This document shows positions 49,611 to 58,814 of a stretch of DNA of 64,000 bases, in pieces. Origin of the DNA: an uncultured Rhodospirillales bacterium (GTDB lineage: Bacteria > Pseudomonadota > Alphaproteobacteria > Acetobacterales > Acetobacteraceae); contig CAILMF010000055.1 of assembly GCA_903835235.1 (NCBI GenBank), positions 1 to 64,000 of the forward strand. Reading direction: 5' to 3'. The translations under genes were made by a program, and so were the position numbers. Under the pieces are notes generated by a model, which did no database searches, had not been told where the DNA came from, and worked only from the letters and a program-made list of their open reading frames with translations. Numbering within the stretch: the stretch's first letter is position 1; every line of letters starts with the position of its first letter.

Positions 49611-50564
49611 ATGCCGCTGGAACGCCGCACGCTGTTGCTGGGACTGGCCGCGCCGGGGTTGGCGCGGGCGGAGAATTGGCCCGCGCGCAGTATCCGCCTG
49701 GTGGTCAGCTTCGCCCCCGGCGCCAGCGCCGATTTCTTCGCCCGCGCCATCGCGCCGCGGCTGGAGGCGCGCTTCGGCCAGCCCGTGGTGGTGGAGAACC
49801 GGCCCGGCGCCGGCGGCAATATCGGCGTGGATGCGGTGGCCAAGGCGGCAGCAGACGGCCATGTGCTGGGCATAGCGGCTGCCGGCGCGCTGAGCGTGAA
49901 CCCGGTGCTGCAACCCAGCATGCCCTACAACGTGCAGCGCGACGTGGCGCCGGTGGGCCTGGCGCTGGACATTCCCTTCGCGCTGGTGGCCGGGGCGGCG
50001 GTGCAGGGTGACCTGCGCGCGGTTCTCGCGGCGGCCCGCGCGCAGCCGGAACGCTTCGCCATGGCGCATGGCGGCAATGGCACCGGCATGCACCTGGCGG
50101 GCGCGCTGCTGTTGCAGATGGCGGGGTTGCAGATGCCGATGGCGCCGTTCCGCGGCAGTGCCCCGGCGGCCACCGCGGTGTTGGCCGGCGACACCGCGCT
50201 GGGCGTGGTGGATATCCCCGCCTGCCTGGCGCTGGTGCAGGCCGGGCAGTTGCGGGCGCTGGCCGTCACCAGCAGCGCGCGCGTCGCCGCGCTGCCCGGC
50301 GTGCCCACCGTGGCCGAGGCCGCGCTGCCCGGCTACGAGAGTGTCGGCTGGTTCGGGCTGATCGCGCCCGCCGGCACGCCTGCCGCGGTGGTGCTGCGGC
50401 TGAGCGAGGCGCTGCGCGAGGAGTTGCCGCCGCTGACCCAGCGCCTGCTGGCGGTGGGCGCGGTGCCGCACTGGATGGGGCCGGACGGCTTCGCCGGCTT
50501 CATCCGCAGCGAGAGCACGAAATACGCGGCGGTGATCCGCGCCGCCAACATCCGGGTGGAGTGA
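49611..50564 (+). CDS. Bug-family (TctC-type) receptor
   Basis: 317 residues, ATG 49611 after AGGAGACGGGAAACG. It has a Tat-like signal (MPLERRTLLLGLAAPGLARA). Motifs: WPARSIRLVVSFAPGASADF, VVVENRPGAGGNIGVDAVAK, GGNGTGMHLAGALLLQMAGL, APFRGSAPAATAVLAGDTAL. It heads a plus-strand operon with an acyl-CoA ligase whose possible GTG start overlaps its stop. It is divergent from another Bug gene. Confidence 0.92.
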   Translation: MPLERRTLLLGLAAPGLARAENWPARSIRLVVSFAPGASADFFARAIAPRLEARFGQPVVVENRPGAGGNIGVDAVAKAAADGHVLGIAAAGALSVNPVLQPSMPYNVQRDVAPVGLALDIPFALVAGAAVQGDLRAVLAAARAQPERFAMAHGGNGTGMHLAGALLLQMAGLQMPMAPFRGSAPAATAVLAGDTALGVVDIPACLALVQAGQLRALAVTSSARVAALPGVPTVAEAALPGYESVGWFGLIAPAGTPAAVVLRLSEALREELPPLTQRLLAVGAVPHWMGPDGFAGFIRSESTKYAAVIRAANIRVE

Positions 50565-50569
50565 GCCGC

Positions 50570-52213
50570 ATGGGCGCCTATTGGCCACCGCATCTGCCGC
50601 GCAGCCTGCCGGCCATGGAAACGACGCTGGCGCATAACCTGCGCGTCACGGTGGCGCGCTTCGGCACGCAGCCGGGCATCGGCTTCTTTGGGCGGGAGAT
50701 GACCTGGCGCGCGTTCAACGACCAGGTGGAGGCTTTTGCCGGCTGGCTGCGCGGCGTGGCCGGGGTGCAGCGCGGGGAGCGGGTGGCGCTGTACGCGCAG
50801 AACTCGCCGAACTGGCTGGTGGCGTATTACGGCACGCAGCGGGCGGATTGCGTGGCGGTGCCGGTCAGCCCGATGAGCCGCGCCGGCGAGCTGCGGCATG
50901 TGCTGGCCGACAGCGGCGCGCGCGTGCTGGTGGCGGCGCAGGACCTGCTGCCGGTGGCGCTGGAAGCGGCCGGAGGCACGCTGCGCGTGGTGGCCGCGCA
51001 TTACGCGCACTACCTGCCGGAAGTGCCGGTCTTCACCCTGCCGGCCTGGCTGACCGCGCCCGCCATGGCCGAGAGCGGCGTGGTGCCCTGGGCCGAGGTG
51101 CTGGCCTGCACGGCCCGTGCGCCGGAGCCGTTGGCGATGGCCGACGACCTGGCGCTGCTGCCCTATACCAGCGGCTCCACCGGCATGCCCAAGGGCTGCG
51201 AGCACGCGCATCGCAGCTTTCAGCACAACATCCAGGGCCTGCTGCACTGGCACCAGATGAGCGCGGCGACGGTCTTCATGGGCCTGCCGCCGATGTATCA
51301 CGTGAGTGGCCTGATGCATTGCGTGCACTCGCCCGTCTACACCGGCGGCATGGTGGTGCCGGTGCCGCGCTGGGACCGCAGCCTGGTGCCGGCGCTGGTG
51401 AAGCATTACGGCGTGACGCATTTCGGCGTGGCGCCGACGGCGGTCATCGACATGCTGGCCAACCCGGCCTTCGACGCGGCCGATTTGGCCAGCGTGAAGC
51501 GCATCACCAGCGGTGGCGCCACCATGCCGGGCGCGCTGTGGCAGCGGCTGAAGGCGGCGACGGGGCTTGAGTTCGTCGAGGCCTATGGCGCGACGGAAAC
51601 CGCGGCGACGGCGATCCTGAACCCGGTGGATCGGCCGAAGCCGGAATGCGCGGGCATTCCCTTCTTCAACACCCATGCGCTGGTGGTGGACCCCGTCACG
51701 CTGGCCCCGGTGCAGCCGGGCGAGAGCGGCGAGATCCTGATCAGCGGGCCGCAGCTGTTCCGCGGCTATTGGGGCAAGCCGCGCGACACGGCGGATGCCT
51801 TCGCCGAGATCGAGGGCCGGCGCTACTACCGCAGCGGCGATATCGGGCGCGTCGATGAGGAAGGCTACTTCTTCATGACCGATAGGCTGAAGCGGATGAT
51901 CAACGCGTCGGGCTTCAAGGTCTGGCCGGCCGAGGTGGAGGCCAAGCTGTACGAGCACCCCAGCGTGCGCGAGGCCTGCGTGATCGGCGCCGCCGATGCG
52001 TACCGGGGCGAGACGGTGAAGGCGGTGATTGCGCTGCGTGACGGCGCGCCTGCCGACGACGCCGGCATCATCGCCTGGGCGCGGCAGCAGATGGCGGCCT
52101 ACAAGGTGCCGCGCGTGATCGAGTTCGTGGAGTCCCTGCCGAAATCGCCGGTAGGGAAAATCCTGTGGCGGGAGTTGCAGGACCGCGAGAAGCAGAAGGA
52201 GAGCGACGCATGA
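50570..52213 (+). CDS. AMP-dependent acyl-CoA synthetase/ligase
   Basis: 547 residues from ATG 50570 (GGAG 9 nt upstream); a GTG at 50561 overlaps the Bug stop and cannot be excluded. ANL-superfamily motifs are complete: P-loop YTSGSTGMPKG, EAYGATETAATA, YRSGDIGRVDEEGYFFMTDR, the RMINASGFKVWPAEVE hinge, and the C-terminal catalytic lysine in KSPVGKILWREL. It activates a fatty, aryl or short carboxylic acid to its CoA ester; the acid is not predictable. The stop overlaps the next gene (ATGA). Confidence 0.92.
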   Translation: MGAYWPPHLPRSLPAMETTLAHNLRVTVARFGTQPGIGFFGREMTWRAFNDQVEAFAGWLRGVAGVQRGERVALYAQNSPNWLVAYYGTQRADCVAVPVSPMSRAGELRHVLADSGARVLVAAQDLLPVALEAAGGTLRVVAAHYAHYLPEVPVFTLPAWLTAPAMAESGVVPWAEVLACTARAPEPLAMADDLALLPYTSGSTGMPKGCEHAHRSFQHNIQGLLHWHQMSAATVFMGLPPMYHVSGLMHCVHSPVYTGGMVVPVPRWDRSLVPALVKHYGVTHFGVAPTAVIDMLANPAFDAADLASVKRITSGGATMPGALWQRLKAATGLEFVEAYGATETAATAILNPVDRPKPECAGIPFFNTHALVVDPVTLAPVQPGESGEILISGPQLFRGYWGKPRDTADAFAEIEGRRYYRSGDIGRVDEEGYFFMTDRLKRMINASGFKVWPAEVEAKLYEHPSVREACVIGAADAYRGETVKAVIALRDGAPADDAGIIAWARQQMAAYKVPRVIEFVESLPKSPVGKILWRELQDREKQKESDA

Positions 52214-52920
52214 AGGTGACGTTTTTCGGCCATTCGGCCTTTCGGCTGGAGTTCGGCAAGTCGGTCGTGCTGATCGACCCGTTCTTCACCGGCAACCCGC
52301 TGTTCCCCGGCACGGTGGCAGCCGCCAGCGCCGGCGCCACGCATGTGCTGCTGACGCACGGCCATGCCGACCATGTCGGCGATGCCGTGGCGATCTGCAA
52401 AAGCACCGGCGCCAGGCTGGTGACCAATTACGACCTGGCGATGTTCCTGGCGCGCCAGGGGCTGAGCAACATGGACCCGATGAACAGCGGCGGCGAGACC
52501 GACCAGGGCGAGTTCACGGTGGCGATGACCATCGCCTTCCACAGCAGCGCCGAGATCGATGCCAACGGCGTCTCGCAGTCGCTCGGCCACCCGACCGGGC
52601 TGGTGATCTCGCCCAAGGATGCCGCCGAGCCGGTGGTCTATCATGCCGGCGATACCGCGGTGTTCAGCGACATGGCGCTGATCGACGAATTCTACCGCCC
52701 CAAGGTCGCGATCCTGCCGGTGGGAGACCGCTTCACCATGGGGCCGAAGCATGCGGCGCTGGCGGTGAGGCGCTTCCTGCCCAGCGTCGAGACCGCCATT
52801 CCCTGCCACTTCGCCACCTTCGGCCTGCTGCTGCCGGATGCCTCCGGCTTCGTCGCGGCCATGGAGGGCGCGAAGGCCAAGGTTGTCGTGCCGCCGCTCG
52901 GCACCCCGTTCAGCGTTTAA
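52210..52920 (+). CDS. UPF0173-type metallo-beta-lactamase-fold hydrolase
   Basis: 236 residues; ATG 52210 overlaps the ligase stop. It opens MKVTFFGHSAFRLEFGKSVV LIDPFF, with the zinc-binding THGHADHVGD, DANGVSQSLGHPTGLVIS, YHAGDTAVFSDMALIDEF and a final histidine in IPCHFATFG. This matches the small UPF0173 metal-dependent hydrolases. The reaction is unknown; a role in thioester or lactone hydrolysis after the ligase is a guess from context. Confidence 0.9.
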   Translation: MKVTFFGHSAFRLEFGKSVVLIDPFFTGNPLFPGTVAAASAGATHVLLTHGHADHVGDAVAICKSTGARLVTNYDLAMFLARQGLSNMDPMNSGGETDQGEFTVAMTIAFHSSAEIDANGVSQSLGHPTGLVISPKDAAEPVVYHAGDTAVFSDMALIDEFYRPKVAILPVGDRFTMGPKHAALAVRRFLPSVETAIPCHFATFGLLLPDASGFVAAMEGAKAKVVVPPLGTPFSV

Positions 52921-52932
52921 GGAAAACCGCTC

Positions 52933-53478
52933 ATGGCTCGCCTGCCCTACCTCAATCCGGAAGACCTGGCCGAGGCGGATCGCCCGCTGCTGAAGCGGAT
53001 GATCAGCCTGTATCGCTGCGTGGTGCACAGCCCCGGCGCGCTGCGCGCCTTCAGTGGCCTGGGCCAGTATATCCGCTTCCAGGCCAAGATCGACCCGCGG
53101 CTGCGCGAACTCGCGATCCTGCAGGTCGGCTGGCTGGCGAAGTCGGCCTATGAATGGTCGCACCATGTGAAGATCGGCTACGACTTCGGCGTCAGCGATG
53201 CCGATATCGAGGGGCTGATCGCGGATACCGCCGGCAAGCCGAGCGCGCTGGATGCGCTGACGCTGCTGGTGCTGAAGGGCGCGCGGGAAATCTACGCCGG
53301 CGGCATGTCGGCCGAGACTTTTTCCGAGTTGCAGGCCCATCTGAACAACGAGCAGATGGTCGACCTGACCGTGACAGCCGCCTTCTACTGCGCCGTTGTG
53401 CGCACCCTGGCGACGCTGGCGATAGACGTGGAGCCGGACTACCAGAAGTACCTGGACAAGTACCCGTTCCCGGCATGA
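52933..53478 (+). CDS. Carboxymuconolactone decarboxylase / AhpD-like protein
   Basis: 181 residues, 12 nt after the previous stop. All-helical, with the CMD core KIDPRLRELAILQVGWLAKS AYEWSHHVKIGYDFGVSDAD. The redox CxxC of AhpD is absent (the position reads AYEWSHH), so it is closer to the non-redox gamma-carboxymuconolactone decarboxylase-like branch with ExxxH residues. It is the last gene of the Bug-ligase-hydrolase operon. Substrate unknown. Confidence 0.85.
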   Translation: MARLPYLNPEDLAEADRPLLKRMISLYRCVVHSPGALRAFSGLGQYIRFQAKIDPRLRELAILQVGWLAKSAYEWSHHVKIGYDFGVSDADIEGLIADTAGKPSALDALTLLVLKGAREIYAGGMSAETFSELQAHLNNEQMVDLTVTAAFYCAVVRTLATLAIDVEPDYQKYLDKYPFPA

Positions 53479-53535
53479 GCGTTTGGCCGGCCGCTTCACG
53501 GCTCCGCGCCTTGCGGCGCTGCGCCGATCGGACGG

Positions 53536-54492
53536 CTATTCCAGCTTGATCCCGGCCTCGGTGATGATCTTCCGCCAGAAGGCGATCTCCTGGCGGATGA
53601 AGGTCATGAAGGCGTCGGGGTCGGGCTCGGTGATCTCCAGCCCCAGCTCGGCGTAGCGCGCCTGCAGGCTGGGCTGGGCCAGGGTTGCCTTGGTCACCGC
53701 CACCGCCTGGCGCACCAGCGGCGCCGGTAGCCCGGCCGGCGCCGCCAGTCCGTTCCAGCTGTAGACCACGCTGTCCGGCAGCACTTCCATCAGCGCGGGC
53801 ACGTCGGGCACCAGGCTGTTCCGACTGCGCCCGGTCACCGCGATGATCCGCGTGTCGCCCGACCGGTGGAAGGGCAGGGCGACATGGATGTTCTCCGCCA
53901 CCAGGTCGATCCGCTTGGCCACCAGGTCGGCCCAGCAGGGGCCGCTGCCGCGGTAGGGCACGTGTTGCAGCTTCAGCCCGCTGCGGGCCTTCAGCACCTC
54001 GGTGGTCAGGTGGCCGCTGGTGCCATTGCCGCTGCTGCCGCAGGTCAACTCGCCGGTCTGGCGCAGCAGGTCCGCCAGCGTGCGCACCGGGCTGTCCTTG
54101 TGGACCGAGATGGTCACCGGCTGCTGGCCGATCAGCGCGATGGGCGTGAAGTCGGCGATGGGGTCGAAGCCCTGGCGCGGGAACAGCGCGGGGTTGGTGC
54201 CATGCGTGCCGATGCTGATCTGCCCCAGCGTGGCGCCATCCGGCGCGGTCTTGGCCAGCATCTCCGCGCCGATATTGCCGCCGGCGCCGCCGCGGTTGTC
54301 GATGATCAGCTGCGGCGCGCCCGCCTGTTCGTTGAACACCGGCACGAACATCCGCGCGATGGTGTCCGCACCACCTCCGGGCGGGTAGGGCACGATGTAG
54401 CGCACCGGGCGGAACGGCCAGGCCGGTTGCGCCGCGGCGCCGCGGGCCAGCAGCAGCGCAGGCAGCGCCAGGGTGGAACGGCGGTTCAGCAT
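53536..54492 (-). CDS. Bug-family (TctC-type) receptor
   Basis: 318 residues from ATG 54492, overlapping the upstream enzyme's stop by 7 nt. Signal peptide NRRSTLALPALLLARGAAA. Motifs: FRPVRYIVPYPPGGGADTIA, LIIDNRGGAGGNIGAEMLAK, SGNGTSGHLTTEVLKARSGL, LQHVPYRGSGPCWADLVAKR. It is the last gene of a four-gene minus operon with an enolase-superfamily enzyme, another Bug receptor and a flavoprotein. Confidence 0.92.
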   Translation of the reverse strand: MLNRRSTLALPALLLARGAAAQPAWPFRPVRYIVPYPPGGGADTIARMFVPVFNEQAGAPQLIIDNRGGAGGNIGAEMLAKTAPDGATLGQISIGTHGTNPALFPRQGFDPIADFTPIALIGQQPVTISVHKDSPVRTLADLLRQTGELTCGSSGNGTSGHLTTEVLKARSGLKLQHVPYRGSGPCWADLVAKRIDLVAENIHVALPFHRSGDTRIIAVTGRSRNSLVPDVPALMEVLPDSVVYSWNGLAAPAGLPAPLVRQAVAVTKATLAQPSLQARYAELGLEITEPDPDAFMTFIRQEIAFWRKIITEAGIKLE

Positions 54493-55589
54493 GCCAGGCT
54501 CCTCAGCACGGTTTCATCCAGCACCAGGCCCCAGCCCGGCAACTCCGGTAGCGTCATGGCGCCATCCTTCACCGCTGGCTTGTTCGCCACCAGCGCGTGG
54601 TACAGCGGGTCTCGGCTGGGCTGCATCACTTCCACATGCACGCCGTTCGGCGCGGCGGCGGCCAGCATGGCGCCGATCTGCGGCTCCAGGTGGCTGCACA
54701 CGCCAACCCCGAAGGCTTCCGCCAGCACGGCCACCTTGCGCCATTCGGTCGGGCCGCCGCCCCAGGCGGGGTCGTAGTTGCAATAGTCGATGGCGCCGGA
54801 GGCCAGCAGGTCGCGGCAGCCTTCCTTGCTGATCTCGCTCTGCCCGGCGCAGATCGGTATCGGCACGGTCTGGCGCAGGCGGGCGAGTTCCTGCTTGTCG
54901 TTGTGCCAGCGGCAGGGTTCTTCCAGCCAGAAGATGTCCAACTCCTCCACCAGGCGGGCGAAGCGCAGCGCCTGGGCGTAGGTCCAGCCCTGGTTCGGGT
55001 CCGGCATCAGCCGGAAGCCCGGCCCGGCGGCGTCCCGTGCCGCGCGCAGGCGCAGCGCATCGGCCTCGGGCGTCAGCCCGCCGACCTTCACCTTGCAGCC
55101 GGCGACGCCCTGCTCGGCCAGCGCGGCCATTTCCCTGGCCAGTTCGGCGGTATCGTTCTCGGCGCGGTAGTAGCCGCCCATGCTGACAACCGGCACGCTT
55201 TCCCGCGCGCCGCCCCATACCCGGTGCAGCGGCTGGCCCAGCGCCTTGCCCACCCAGTCCCACAGCGCCGCATCCACGCAGGCCATGGCGCGCAGGGCCA
55301 TGCGGCGGTCGCGCAGGATGTCCTGCGTGGTCGGGTGCATGGCCTGCCAGCAATCCTCCACCAACCAGGCGCTGCGGCCGAGCAGGCGCGGCGTGATCTC
55401 CTGCTCGATCAGCCGGATGATCTCGCGCTGGCCCATTTCCTCATTGTTGGCGAAGCATTCGCCGACCAGGCCGCCGGCGTAGATGCGCACCAGCACGGTG
55501 CAGCGATGCGTGATCAGCGCCGTTGCCGCCTTCAGCGGGCGGGCCAGTGGCATGCGCAGCGGCAGTGCCTCGATGCGTTCGATCCGCAT
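54486..55589 (-). CDS. Mandelate racemase / muconate lactonizing enzyme family protein
   Basis: 367 residues from ATG 55589, overlapping the upstream Bug stop (ATGA). It has the enolase-superfamily capping domain (MRIERIEALPLRMPLARPLK) and barrel, with the catalytic K-x-K in GVAGCKVKVGG and metal ligands in LMPDPNQGW (Asp), IFWLEEPCRW (Glu) and ICAGQSEISK (Glu). A C-terminal acid/base region reads SHLEPQIGAMLAAAAPNGVH. It abstracts a proton alpha to a carboxylate; racemase, dehydratase or cycloisomerase activity cannot be told apart by eye. Confidence 0.9.
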   Translation of the reverse strand: MRIERIEALPLRMPLARPLKAATALITHRCTVLVRIYAGGLVGECFANNEEMGQREIIRLIEQEITPRLLGRSAWLVEDCWQAMHPTTQDILRDRRMALRAMACVDAALWDWVGKALGQPLHRVWGGARESVPVVSMGGYYRAENDTAELAREMAALAEQGVAGCKVKVGGLTPEADALRLRAARDAAGPGFRLMPDPNQGWTYAQALRFARLVEELDIFWLEEPCRWHNDKQELARLRQTVPIPICAGQSEISKEGCRDLLASGAIDYCNYDPAWGGGPTEWRKVAVLAEAFGVGVCSHLEPQIGAMLAAAAPNGVHVEVMQPSRDPLYHALVANKPAVKDGAMTLPELPGWGLVLDETVLRSLAC

Positions 55590-56539
55590 CAGCCCTTCAC
55601 CGCCGCCGAGATCGCGTCCGACATCTGTTGGATGTCGCGGGTGAAGGCTGGGCCGTCCTTGTCGGCGGTGGTGATGCCGACGCGTTGGGCGAAGCTGCGC
55701 CAGGTCGGCGTGGCCAGGGCGCGGTGGAACACGTCGTACAGCGCTGCCACCACCGGGGCCGGCGTCGCGGCCGGCACCGAGAGGCCCTTCAGGTTCTCCA
55801 TGTACACGTCCCAGCCGCTTTCGATCAGCGTCGGTGCCTGGGGGTAGTCGGCGAACCGCTCCCGCGAGGCGACGCCGATGGGGCGCAGCACGCCGCCTTC
55901 CACCATGGCCTTGCATTCATCGGGCGTCGCCACCGTGCAGGTCACCTCGCCGGAGGCCACCGCGGTCAGCGCCGGGGCGCCGCCGGTATAGGGCACGTGC
56001 AGCATGTCCACGCCGGCACGCTTGCCGAGCACGACGAAGACCGACTGGTACAGGCTGGCGACGCCGGAACTGCCATAGGTCAGCCGCCCCGGCGCAGCTC
56101 GGGCCGCGGCCACCAGTTGCTGCGGCGTGCGGAACGGGCTGTCCGCCTTCAACAGCATGACAAGGGGATAGCGCGCCACCAGGATCACATGGCGGAAGTC
56201 GCGCTGCGGGTCGTAGGAGACCTCCCGGTAGTGCGGCACGCTGGTGCTCTCGCTGCCGCCGGTCACCAGCAGGGTGTGGCCATCCGGCACCGCCTGTGCC
56301 ACCTGCTGCGCCGCCAGCACGCCGGCCGCGCCGGGGCGGTTCACCACCACGATCGGCTGCGGCATCAGCTCCTGCGCCGCCTGCTGCACGCCGCGCGCGA
56401 CGATGTCGCTGCCGCCGCCGGGGGCGAAGCCGACGATGATCTGGATCGGCTTCTGCGGCACCCAGCCCTGGGCCTGCGCCAGTCCCGGGGCGCTGCCCGC
56501 CATTGCCATGCTGCCCAACAGGGCCCTGCGTCCCAGCAT
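55589..56539 (-). CDS. Bug-family (TctC-type) receptor
   Basis: 316 residues from ATG 56539, which has GGAGG 8 nt upstream; a second ATG at 56554 lies before that RBS. Signal LGRRALLGSMAMAGSAPGLA. Motifs: PIQIIVGFAPGGGSDIVARG, VVVNRPGAAGVLAAQQVAQA, YGSSGVASLYQSVFVVLGKR, MLHVPYTGGAPALTAVASGE. Overlaps the enolase-family gene downstream. Confidence 0.92.
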   Translation of the reverse strand: MLGRRALLGSMAMAGSAPGLAQAQGWVPQKPIQIIVGFAPGGGSDIVARGVQQAAQELMPQPIVVVNRPGAAGVLAAQQVAQAVPDGHTLLVTGGSESTSVPHYREVSYDPQRDFRHVILVARYPLVMLLKADSPFRTPQQLVAAARAAPGRLTYGSSGVASLYQSVFVVLGKRAGVDMLHVPYTGGAPALTAVASGEVTCTVATPDECKAMVEGGVLRPIGVASRERFADYPQAPTLIESGWDVYMENLKGLSVPAATPAPVVAALYDVFHRALATPTWRSFAQRVGITTADKDGPAFTRDIQQMSDAISAAVKG

Positions 56540-56581
56540 GCACGTCGCCTCCATTGTTGGGGCGATGTTGGCGTGTGGGCG

Positions 56582-58309
56582 TCAGTAAGCCAAGGGCGAG
56601 ATGCGGGCGGCCTGGCCCTGGCGGCGCAGCACATAGCTGTGGCGATGCCGGGCGTCGTCCCGCCCCGGGCAATCCACCCGGTTGTGCGCGCCGCGGGTTT
56701 CGTCCCGGTGCAGGCAGGCCTGCAGCACCAGCCGGGCGCACAGCGCCAGGTTGGCGCGAGAGAGCGTGGCGGGCAGCGTCTCCGGGCTCATCCCCGGCGC
56801 CGCTTCCACGGCGGCGTCCAGCGCCTCGGCCAGGGCCAGCGTCTCCGCCAGGCCGGTAGCGGTCTTCTCCACCAGGCAATGGCGCTGCATGGCTTCGCGC
56901 AGCGCTTGGGCCATGCCGTCCAGCGCCGGCTCCGGCGGCGCGGCGAAGCCTTGTGCCAGGCGGTCCAGGCTTTCGGCCAGCGTCACCGGCTCGCCCTTCG
57001 CCGGGGCGGCGGCCGCAGCCAGGCCGGCGCGATGGCCGAACACCTGGCCTTCCGCCAGCGAATTGCCGCCGGGCCGGTCCGGCCCGCGCACGCCGCCGGC
57101 GACCTCGCCGCACACGTACAGCCCGGGCAGCGAGGCGCGGGCCGTACCGTCCAGCATGCGCACGCCGCCATTCATGCACTGGAAGGCGATGCCGACCTCC
57201 AGCGCGTCCCGCCCCATGTCCAGCCCGCGCTCGGCCAGCCAGCGATGGGTGTTCGGCGTGCGCGCCCGCAGCGTGGCGGCGGATTGATGGGCGAAGCTGA
57301 ACCACAGCCCGCCGCGCGGGGTGCCGAGGCCGGCCTGGACCTCGCGCTGCATCGCCACCTCCAGCCAGCGCGACGCATTGCTGGTGGTGAAGGGGAAGAC
57401 CTTCTCCGCGTGAACTTCCTCGGCCGAAACGCCGGCCGGCAGGTGCTTGGCCAGCGCGTCTTCCCCCGCCGTGTTGGTGATGCGCGGGTGCAGCCGGAAC
57501 AGCGTGCCGGAGAACAACTGCACATAGGGGTGCAGCATGGCAGGGCCGAATTGGTGGAACTCCAGGTTCACCAGTTCCGCGCCATGGCGGAAGGCGATGG
57601 CCTGGCCGTCCCCGGTCATCTCGGCGGTGGAGACTTGGCTGCTGAAGGCGCCATGGATGCCGCCGGTGGCCAGCACCACCGCCCGTGCCCGATGCACCAC
57701 CACGCAATGCCGCGCCAGGTCCCAGGCCAGCGCGCCGCAGACCTGGCCTTCGGCGTCGCGCAGCAGGTCCAGCAGCATGGCCGGGGCATGCACCTGCACG
57801 CCGGCGGCCAGCATGGCGGCGGTCAGCGCGCGGACGATCTCGGTGCCGGTGCGGCCCTGCGCGGTCAGGGTGCGGCCGCGGGTGTTGTGGTCCGACTTCA
57901 GCAGCGCATAGCGGTTGCCGGCACGGTCGAAGGGCACGCCCAGCGCGGCCAGGTCGTGCACGCGCGGGCCGGCATCCTCGGCCAGCGCCTGCACCAGGGC
58001 CGGGTCCACGAAGCCCTCGGCCAGTCGCATGGTGTCGGCGTAGTGGGTGCCCGGCGCATCGTCGTCGCCGAAGCCGGCGGCGGCGGAAATGCCCATGACC
58101 TCGGAAGCGCCATGCACCGAGGAACCACCGACGCCGAGTGGCGCCTTGGCCAGCAGCGTCACCCGTGCGCCCGCCTGCGCGGCCGAGAGCGCGGCGCGGC
58201 AGGCGGCGCCGCCGGCGCCCACCACCAGCACGTCGGCTGTCGCGTGCAGCAGCTCGCAGGGCAGGCCGGGGGGAAGGCCAAGGGGAAGGCCAAACGGAAG
58301 GGCGGTCAT
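56582..58309 (-). CDS. FAD-dependent fumarate reductase/succinate dehydrogenase-type flavoprotein
   Basis: 575 residues from ATG 58309. The Rossmann FAD site is DVLVVGAGGAACRAALSAAQ. Further family segments: LGVGGSSVHGASEVMGISAA, SDHNTRGRTLTAQGRTGTEI, AVVLATGGIHGAFSSQVSTA, GDGQAIAFRHGAELVNLEFH, YVCGEVAGGVRGPDRPGGNS and LAEGQVFGHRAGLAAAAA. The family oxidises or reduces C4-type dicarboxylates (succinate dehydrogenase, aspartate oxidase, fumarate reductase). No Fe-S subunit is encoded beside it. It heads the minus operon with two Bug receptors and an enolase-superfamily enzyme, so a catabolic dehydrogenase role is likely. Confidence 0.88.
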   Translation of the reverse strand: MTALPFGLPLGLPPGLPCELLHATADVLVVGAGGAACRAALSAAQAGARVTLLAKAPLGVGGSSVHGASEVMGISAAAGFGDDDAPGTHYADTMRLAEGFVDPALVQALAEDAGPRVHDLAALGVPFDRAGNRYALLKSDHNTRGRTLTAQGRTGTEIVRALTAAMLAAGVQVHAPAMLLDLLRDAEGQVCGALAWDLARHCVVVHRARAVVLATGGIHGAFSSQVSTAEMTGDGQAIAFRHGAELVNLEFHQFGPAMLHPYVQLFSGTLFRLHPRITNTAGEDALAKHLPAGVSAEEVHAEKVFPFTTSNASRWLEVAMQREVQAGLGTPRGGLWFSFAHQSAATLRARTPNTHRWLAERGLDMGRDALEVGIAFQCMNGGVRMLDGTARASLPGLYVCGEVAGGVRGPDRPGGNSLAEGQVFGHRAGLAAAAAPAKGEPVTLAESLDRLAQGFAAPPEPALDGMAQALREAMQRHCLVEKTATGLAETLALAEALDAAVEAAPGMSPETLPATLSRANLALCARLVLQACLHRDETRGAHNRVDCPGRDDARHRHSYVLRRQGQAARISPLAY

Positions 58310-58409
58310 TCGGGCCGTCTCATTTTGTCATGGTCAAGAACCGATTCATGGCTTGCGCCCAGGCTGGGGGCAAGCCGGCCCGCCCCGGGCCGGCATGGAG
58401 GAAGTTGCG

Positions 58410-58538
58410 ATGCTCGGCATGTGGTTGTTCTTCGGCATTCTCGGTGGCGGTCTGGCGCTGGTCATTGCCGGCCGCGCCTTTGCGCGCGGCGCGGCTGAGC
58501 TGGAACTGGAGGAGCGGCAGAAGCTGACCTGGGAATAG
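58410..58538 (+). CDS. 42-residue single-pass membrane protein
   Basis: ATG 58410 with a strong GGAGGAAG 5 nt upstream. Sequence: MLGMWLFFGILGGGLALVIA then GRAFARGAAELELEERQKLT WE, that is one transmembrane helix and a short charged cytoplasmic-like tail. No family recognised. The good RBS and the helix make it a plausible small gene despite its size. Confidence 0.5.
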   Translation: MLGMWLFFGILGGGLALVIAGRAFARGAAELELEERQKLTWE

Positions 58539-58671
58539 CGCAGGCGGCCGATTTCGGCGCCGTTTTGCGCCGGATCAAAGCCGTGAAGCCGCCTTGCGGG
58601 CAGGGTCACCACCGGAACGCGGTGCCCTTTGCGGCCATGGGGCCGAGCATCGCGGATCAGGACATCCCGCC

Positions 58672-58800
58672 ATGTTCGGCACCCTTCTGTTCATCCTCGC
58701 CATCGTCACCGCCGTTGCCACCGGCCTGGCGGCCCGCGCTGCCCTGCAGGGCAAGGCCGGCCACCAGGTGGAAGACATGGGCCGCCTGATCGGCGGCTGA
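58672..58800 (+). CDS. Second 42-residue single-pass membrane protein
   Basis: ATG 58672 preceded by AGGAC. Reads MFGTLLFILAIVTAVATGLA then ARAALQGKAGHQVEDMGRLI GG: one transmembrane helix with a polar tail, the same length and layout as the protein at 58410, though not clearly similar in sequence. Unknown function. Both lie divergent from the flavoprotein and convergent to the TonB receptor. Confidence 0.5.
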   Translation: MFGTLLFILAIVTAVATGLAARAALQGKAGHQVEDMGRLIGG

Positions 58801-58814
58801 GCGGACTGCGCGTT

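Noticed and set aside
55523-58498. 991-residue plus-strand open frame spanning 55523-58498
   Set aside because: It runs antisense through three well-supported minus-strand genes (enolase-family enzyme, Bug receptor, flavoprotein). High GC makes such shadows common.
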